From positions 1,862,501 through 1,926,500 of the forward strand of contig OY848927.1 in the NCBI GenBank assembly GCA_963693285.1: a DNA stretch of 64,000 nucleotides, given 5' to 3'. The notes below the pieces were generated by a model. It searched no databases. It worked only from the letters and a program-made list of their open reading frames with translations, and was not told where the DNA came from. A program made the translations under genes and the position numbers. Shown one piece after another: positions 60,001 through 64,000 of the stretch. The stretch's first letter is position 1; each line of letters starts with the position of its first letter. The DNA is from Xestospongia muta. Taxonomy: Eukaryota > Porifera > Demospongiae > Haplosclerida > Petrosiidae.

Positions 60001-63000
60001 AGCTTTTTCAAAGTTAAAAAGATTAGAAATTAACTGTGAAAACTGGTTAAATAAGCTGATCTAAAGAGTTTAGTAAGTTTATCTGTCTTAAATATACTAA
60101 TAAAGTAGTCTAAATAGGTTAAAACTCCAAAATAAAGTGTTTAGAGTGTTTTGAAAGTTAAAAAAGATTAGAAATTAACTGTGAAAACTGGTTAAATAAG
60201 CTGATCTAAAGAGTTTAGTTAGTTTATCTGTCTTAAATATACTAATAAAGTAGTCTAAATAGGTTAAAACTCTAAAATAAAGAGTTTAGACCTTTTTGAA
60301 AGTTAAAAAAGATTAGAAATTAACTGTGAAAACTGGTTAAATAAACTGATCTAAATAGTTTAGTAAGTTTATCTGTCTTAAATATACTAATAAAGTAGTC
60401 TAAATAGGTTAAAACTCTAAAATAAAGTGTTTAGAGCTTTTTGAAAGTTAATAAAGATTAGAAATTAACTGTGAAAACTGGTTAAATAAACTGATCTAAA
60501 GAGTTTAGTAAGTTTATCAATCTTAAATATACTAATAAAGTAGTCCAAATAGGTTAAAACTCTAAAATAAAGAGTTTAGAGCTTTTTTAAAGTTAAAAAA
60601 GATTAGAAATTAACTGTAAAAACTGGTTAAATAAGCTGATCTAAAGAGTTTAGTAAGTTTATCTGTCTTAAATATACTAATAAAGTAGTCTAAATAGGTT
60701 AAAACTCTAAAATAAAGAGTTTAGATCTTCTTGAAAGTTAAAAAAGATTAGAAATTAACTGTGAAAACTGGTTAAATAAGCTGATCTAAAGAGTTTAGTA
60801 AGTTTATCTCTCTTAAATATACTAATAAAGTAGTCTAAATAGGTTAAAACTCTAAAATAAAGAGTTTAGAGCTTTTTCAAAGTTAAAAAGATTAGAAATT
60901 AACTGTGAAAACTGGTTAAATAAGCTGATCTAAAGAGTTTAGTAAGTTTATCTGTCTTAAATATACTAATAAAGTAGTCTAAATAGGTTAAAACTCTAAA
61001 ATAAAGTGTTTAGAGCGTTTTGAAAGTTAAAAAAGATTAGAAATTAACTGTGAAAACTGGTTAAATAAGCTGATCTAAAGAGTTTAGTTAGTTTATCTGT
61101 CTTAAATATACTAATAAAGTGGTCTAAATAGGTTAAAACTCTAAAATAAAGAGTTTAGAGCTTTTTGAAAGTTAAAAAAGATTAGAAATTAACTGTGAAA
61201 ACTGGTTAAATAAGCTGATCTAAAGAGTTTAGTAAGTTTATCTGTCTTAAATATACTAATAAAGTAGTCTAAATAGGTTAAAACTCTAAAATAAAGTGTT
61301 TAGAGCTTTTTGAAAGTTAAAAAAGATTAGAAATTAAGTGTGAAAACTGGTTAAATAAACTGATCTAAAGAGTTTAGTAAGTTTCTCGATCTTAAGTATA
61401 CTAATAAAGTAGTCTAAATAGGTTAAAACTCTAAAATAAAGAGTTTAGAGCTTTTTGAAAGTTAAAAAAGATTAGAAATTAACTGTGAAAACTGGTTAAA
61501 TAAGCTGATCTAAAGAGTTTAGTAAGTTTATCATTCTTAAATATACTAATAAAGTAGTCAAAATAGGTTAAAACTCTAAAATAAAGTGTTTAGAGCTTTT
61601 TGAAAGTTTAAAGAGATTAGAAATTAACTGTGAAAACTGGTTAAATAAGCTGATCTAAAGAGTTTAGTAAGTTTATCTGTCTTAAATATACTAATAAAGT
61701 AGTCTAAATAGGTTAAAACTCTAAAATAAAGAGTTTAGAGCTTCTTGAAAGTTATAAAAGATTAGAAATTAATTGTGAAAACTGGTTAAATAAGCTGATC
61801 TAAAGAGTTTAGTAAGTTTATCTGTCTTAAATATACTAATAAAGTAGTCTAAATAGGTTAAAACTCTAAAATAAAGAGTTTTAAGCTTTTACAAAGTTAA
61901 AAAGATTAGAAATTAACTGTGAAAACTGGTTAAATAAGCTGATCTAAAGAGTTTAGTAAGTTTATCTGTCTTAAATATACTAATAAAGTAGTCTAAATAG
62001 GTTAAAACTCTAAAATAAAGTGTTTAGAGCGTTTTGAAAGTTAAAAAAGATTAGAAATTAACTGTGAAAACGGGTTAAATAAGCTGATCTAAAGAGTTTA
62101 GTTAGTTTATCTGTCTTAAATATACTAATAAAGTAGTCTAAATAGGTTAAAACTCTAAAATAAAGTGTTTAGACCTTTTTGAAAGTTAAAAAAGATTAGA
62201 AATTAACTGTGAAAACTGGTTAAATAAACTGATCTAAAGAGTTTAGTAAGTTTATCTGTCTTAAATATACTAATAAAGTAGTCTAAATAGGTTAAAAGTC
62301 TAAAATAAAGTGTTTAGAGTTTTTTGAAAGTTAAAAAAGATTAGAAATTAACTGTGAAAACTGGTTAAATAAACTGATCTAAAGAGTTTAGTAAGTTTAT
62401 CAATCTTAAATATACTAATAAAGTAGTCCAAATAGGTTAAAACTCTAAAATAAAGAGTTTAGAGCTTTTTTAAAGTTAAAAAAGATTAGAAATTAACTGT
62501 GAAAACTGGTTAAATAAGCTGATCTAAAGAGTTTAGTAAGTTTATCTGTCTTAAATATACTAATAAAGTAGTCTAAATAGGTTAAAACTCTAAAATAAAG
62601 TGTTTAGAGCTTTTTGAACGTTTAAAAAGATTAGAAATTAACGGTGAAAACTGGTTAAATAAACTGATCTAAAGAGTTTAGTAAGTTTATCTGTCTTAAA
62701 TATACTAATAAAGTAGTCTAAATAGGTTAAAACTCTAAAATAAAGAGTTTAGAGCTTTTTTAAAGTTAAAAAAGATTAGAAATTAACTGTGAAAACTGGT
62801 TAAATAAGCTGATCTAAACAGTTTAGTAAGTTTATCTGTCTTAAATATACTAATAAAGTAGTCTAAATAGGTTAAAACTCTAAAATAAAGTGTTTAGAGC
62901 TTTTTGAACGTTTAAAGAGATTAGAAATTAACGGTGAAAACTGGTTAAATAAGCAGATCTCAAGAGTTTAGTAAGTTTATCTGTCTTAAATATACTAATA

Positions 63001-63049
63001 AAGTAGTCTAAATAGGTTAAAACTCTAAAATAAAGAGTTTAGAGCTTTT

Positions 63050-63920
63050 TGAATGTTAAAAAAGATTAGAAATTAACTGTGAAAACTGGTTAAATAAACT
63101 GATCTAAAGAGTTTAGTAAGTTTATCTGTCTTAAATATACTAATAAAGTAGTCTAAATAGGTTAAAACTCTAAAATAAAGTGTTTAGAGCTTTTTGAAAG
63201 TTTAAAGAGATTAGAAATTAACTGTGAAAACTGGCTAAATAAACTGATCTAAAGAGTTTAGTAAGTTTATCTGTCTTAAATATGCTAATAAAGTAGTCTA
63301 AATAGGTTAAAACTCTAAAATAAAGAGTTTAGAGCTTTTTGAAAGTTAAAAAAGATTAGAAATTAACTGTGAAAACTGGTTAAATAAGCTGATCTAAAGA
63401 GTTTAGTAAGTTTATCTGTCTTAAATATACTAATAAAGTAGTCTAAATAGGTTAAAACTCTAAAATAAAGAGTTTAGAGCTTTTTGAATGTTAAAAAAGA
63501 TTAGAAATTAACTGTGAAAACTGGTTAAATAAACTGATCTAAAGAGTTTAGTAAGTTTATCTGTCTTAAATATACTAATAAAGTAGTCTAAATAGGTTAA
63601 AACTCTAAAATAAAGTGTTTAGAGCTTTTTGAAAGTTTAAAGAGATTAGAAATTAACTGTGAAAACTGGCTAAATAAACTGATGTAAAGAGTTTAGTAAG
63701 TTTATCTGTCTTAAATATACTAATAAAGTAGTCTAAATAGGTTAAAACTCTAAAATAAAGAGTTTAGAGCTTTTTGAATGTTAAAAAAGATTAGAAATTA
63801 ACTGTGAAAACTGGTTAAATAAACTGATCTAAAGAGTTTAGTAAGTTTATCTGTCTTAAATATACTAATAAAGTAGTCTAAATAGGTTAAAACTCTAAAA
63901 TAAAGTGTTTAGAGCTTTTT
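63050..63920 (+). repeat. Higher-order repeat, 435-bp period (3 monomers)
   Basis: GAATGTTAAAAAAGATTAG at about 63051 and 63486, and GTTTAAAGAGATTAG with AACTGGCTAAATAAACTG at about 63200 and 63635, are 435 bp apart. Just left, a 2-monomer repeat of 290 bp is marked by GAACGTTTAAA at about 62616 and 62906. Confidence 0.8.
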
Positions 63921-64000
63921 GAAAGTTAAAAACGATTAGAAATTAACTGTGAAAACTGGTTAAATAAACTGATCTAAAGAGTTTAGTAAGTTTATCTGTC

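Larger units (their letters stand above)
19203..64000 (+). repeat. 145-bp satellite array, main block (about 309 monomers, continues past window)
   Basis: Uninterrupted head-to-tail monomers to the last base, all in one orientation. A typical monomer runs AGAGCTTTTTGAAAGTTAAA, then GATTAGAAATTAACTGTG, AAAACTGGTTAAATAAGCTG, ATCTAAAGAGTTTAGTAAG, TTTATCTGTCTTAAATATAC, TAATAAAGTAGTCTAAATAG and GTTAAAACTCTAAAATAAAG. One monomer counted (63331-63475) has 34 G+C of 145 (23%) and no CpG. Spacing is still exactly 145 bp near the right end (63726, 63871). Monomer divergence is higher at the left (19-30 kb) and lower in the interior. No open frame of note and no other insertion occurs in it. Confidence 0.98.

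Noticed and set aside
12633..64000. CRISPR-like regular spacing
   Set aside because: The whole 145-bp unit is repeated with no unique spacers, and the context is eukaryotic.

Overview
This looks like animal (metazoan) nuclear DNA: AT-rich, with short GT-AG introns, eukaryotic transposons, and a decayed gene whose Roc/COR-like blocks are followed by a Death domain. That combination is typical of the expanded intracellular-receptor repertoires of sponges and cnidarians. A demosponge is my best guess, but the species is not proven. No rRNA, tRNA or CRISPR was found, and no gene in the window is convincingly intact.

Positions 1-6260 are a graveyard of DNA transposons. On the minus strand there is an N-terminal fragment of a zinc-finger/FAR1-MULE-like protein (1-1226) and a small helix-turn-helix fragment of a DDE transposase (1407-1641). 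On the plus strand an NRF1-like palindrome plus TATA box (2482-2503) stands before a two-exon gene with a BESS-like C-terminus (ATG at 3845, end at 5336). A 1237-bp TIR element with a perfect 9-bp target duplication (2532-3768) sits between that promoter and the ATG. The BESS-like gene interlocks, antisense, with a spliced PIF/Harbinger transposase pseudogene (4525-5947, minus): each has an exon inside the other's intron.

Positions 6260-7870 hold nothing I recognise. From 7873 to 11018 runs a broken Roc-COR-Death-type gene, interrupted by two abutting 47-bp palindromes (9859-9948). A second, worse-decayed copy of its COR region lies at 12003-12634 and stops exactly where satellite DNA begins.

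From about 12633 to the window end (64000, and evidently beyond) is one head-to-tail satellite array: monomer 145 bp, about 77% AT, roughly 320 copies, all in one orientation. It is organised into nested higher-order repeats with periods of about 435, 1339/1481, 1883, 2026, 2894 and 3474 bp. The monomer itself looks like an ancient dimer of 72+73 bp. Length, AT-richness, uniform orientation and higher-order structure make it a candidate centromeric or pericentromeric satellite. The array is interrupted once, by a dead Ty3/gypsy retrotransposon (14724-19197) with 184-bp LTRs and a 5-bp target duplication made of satellite sequence.
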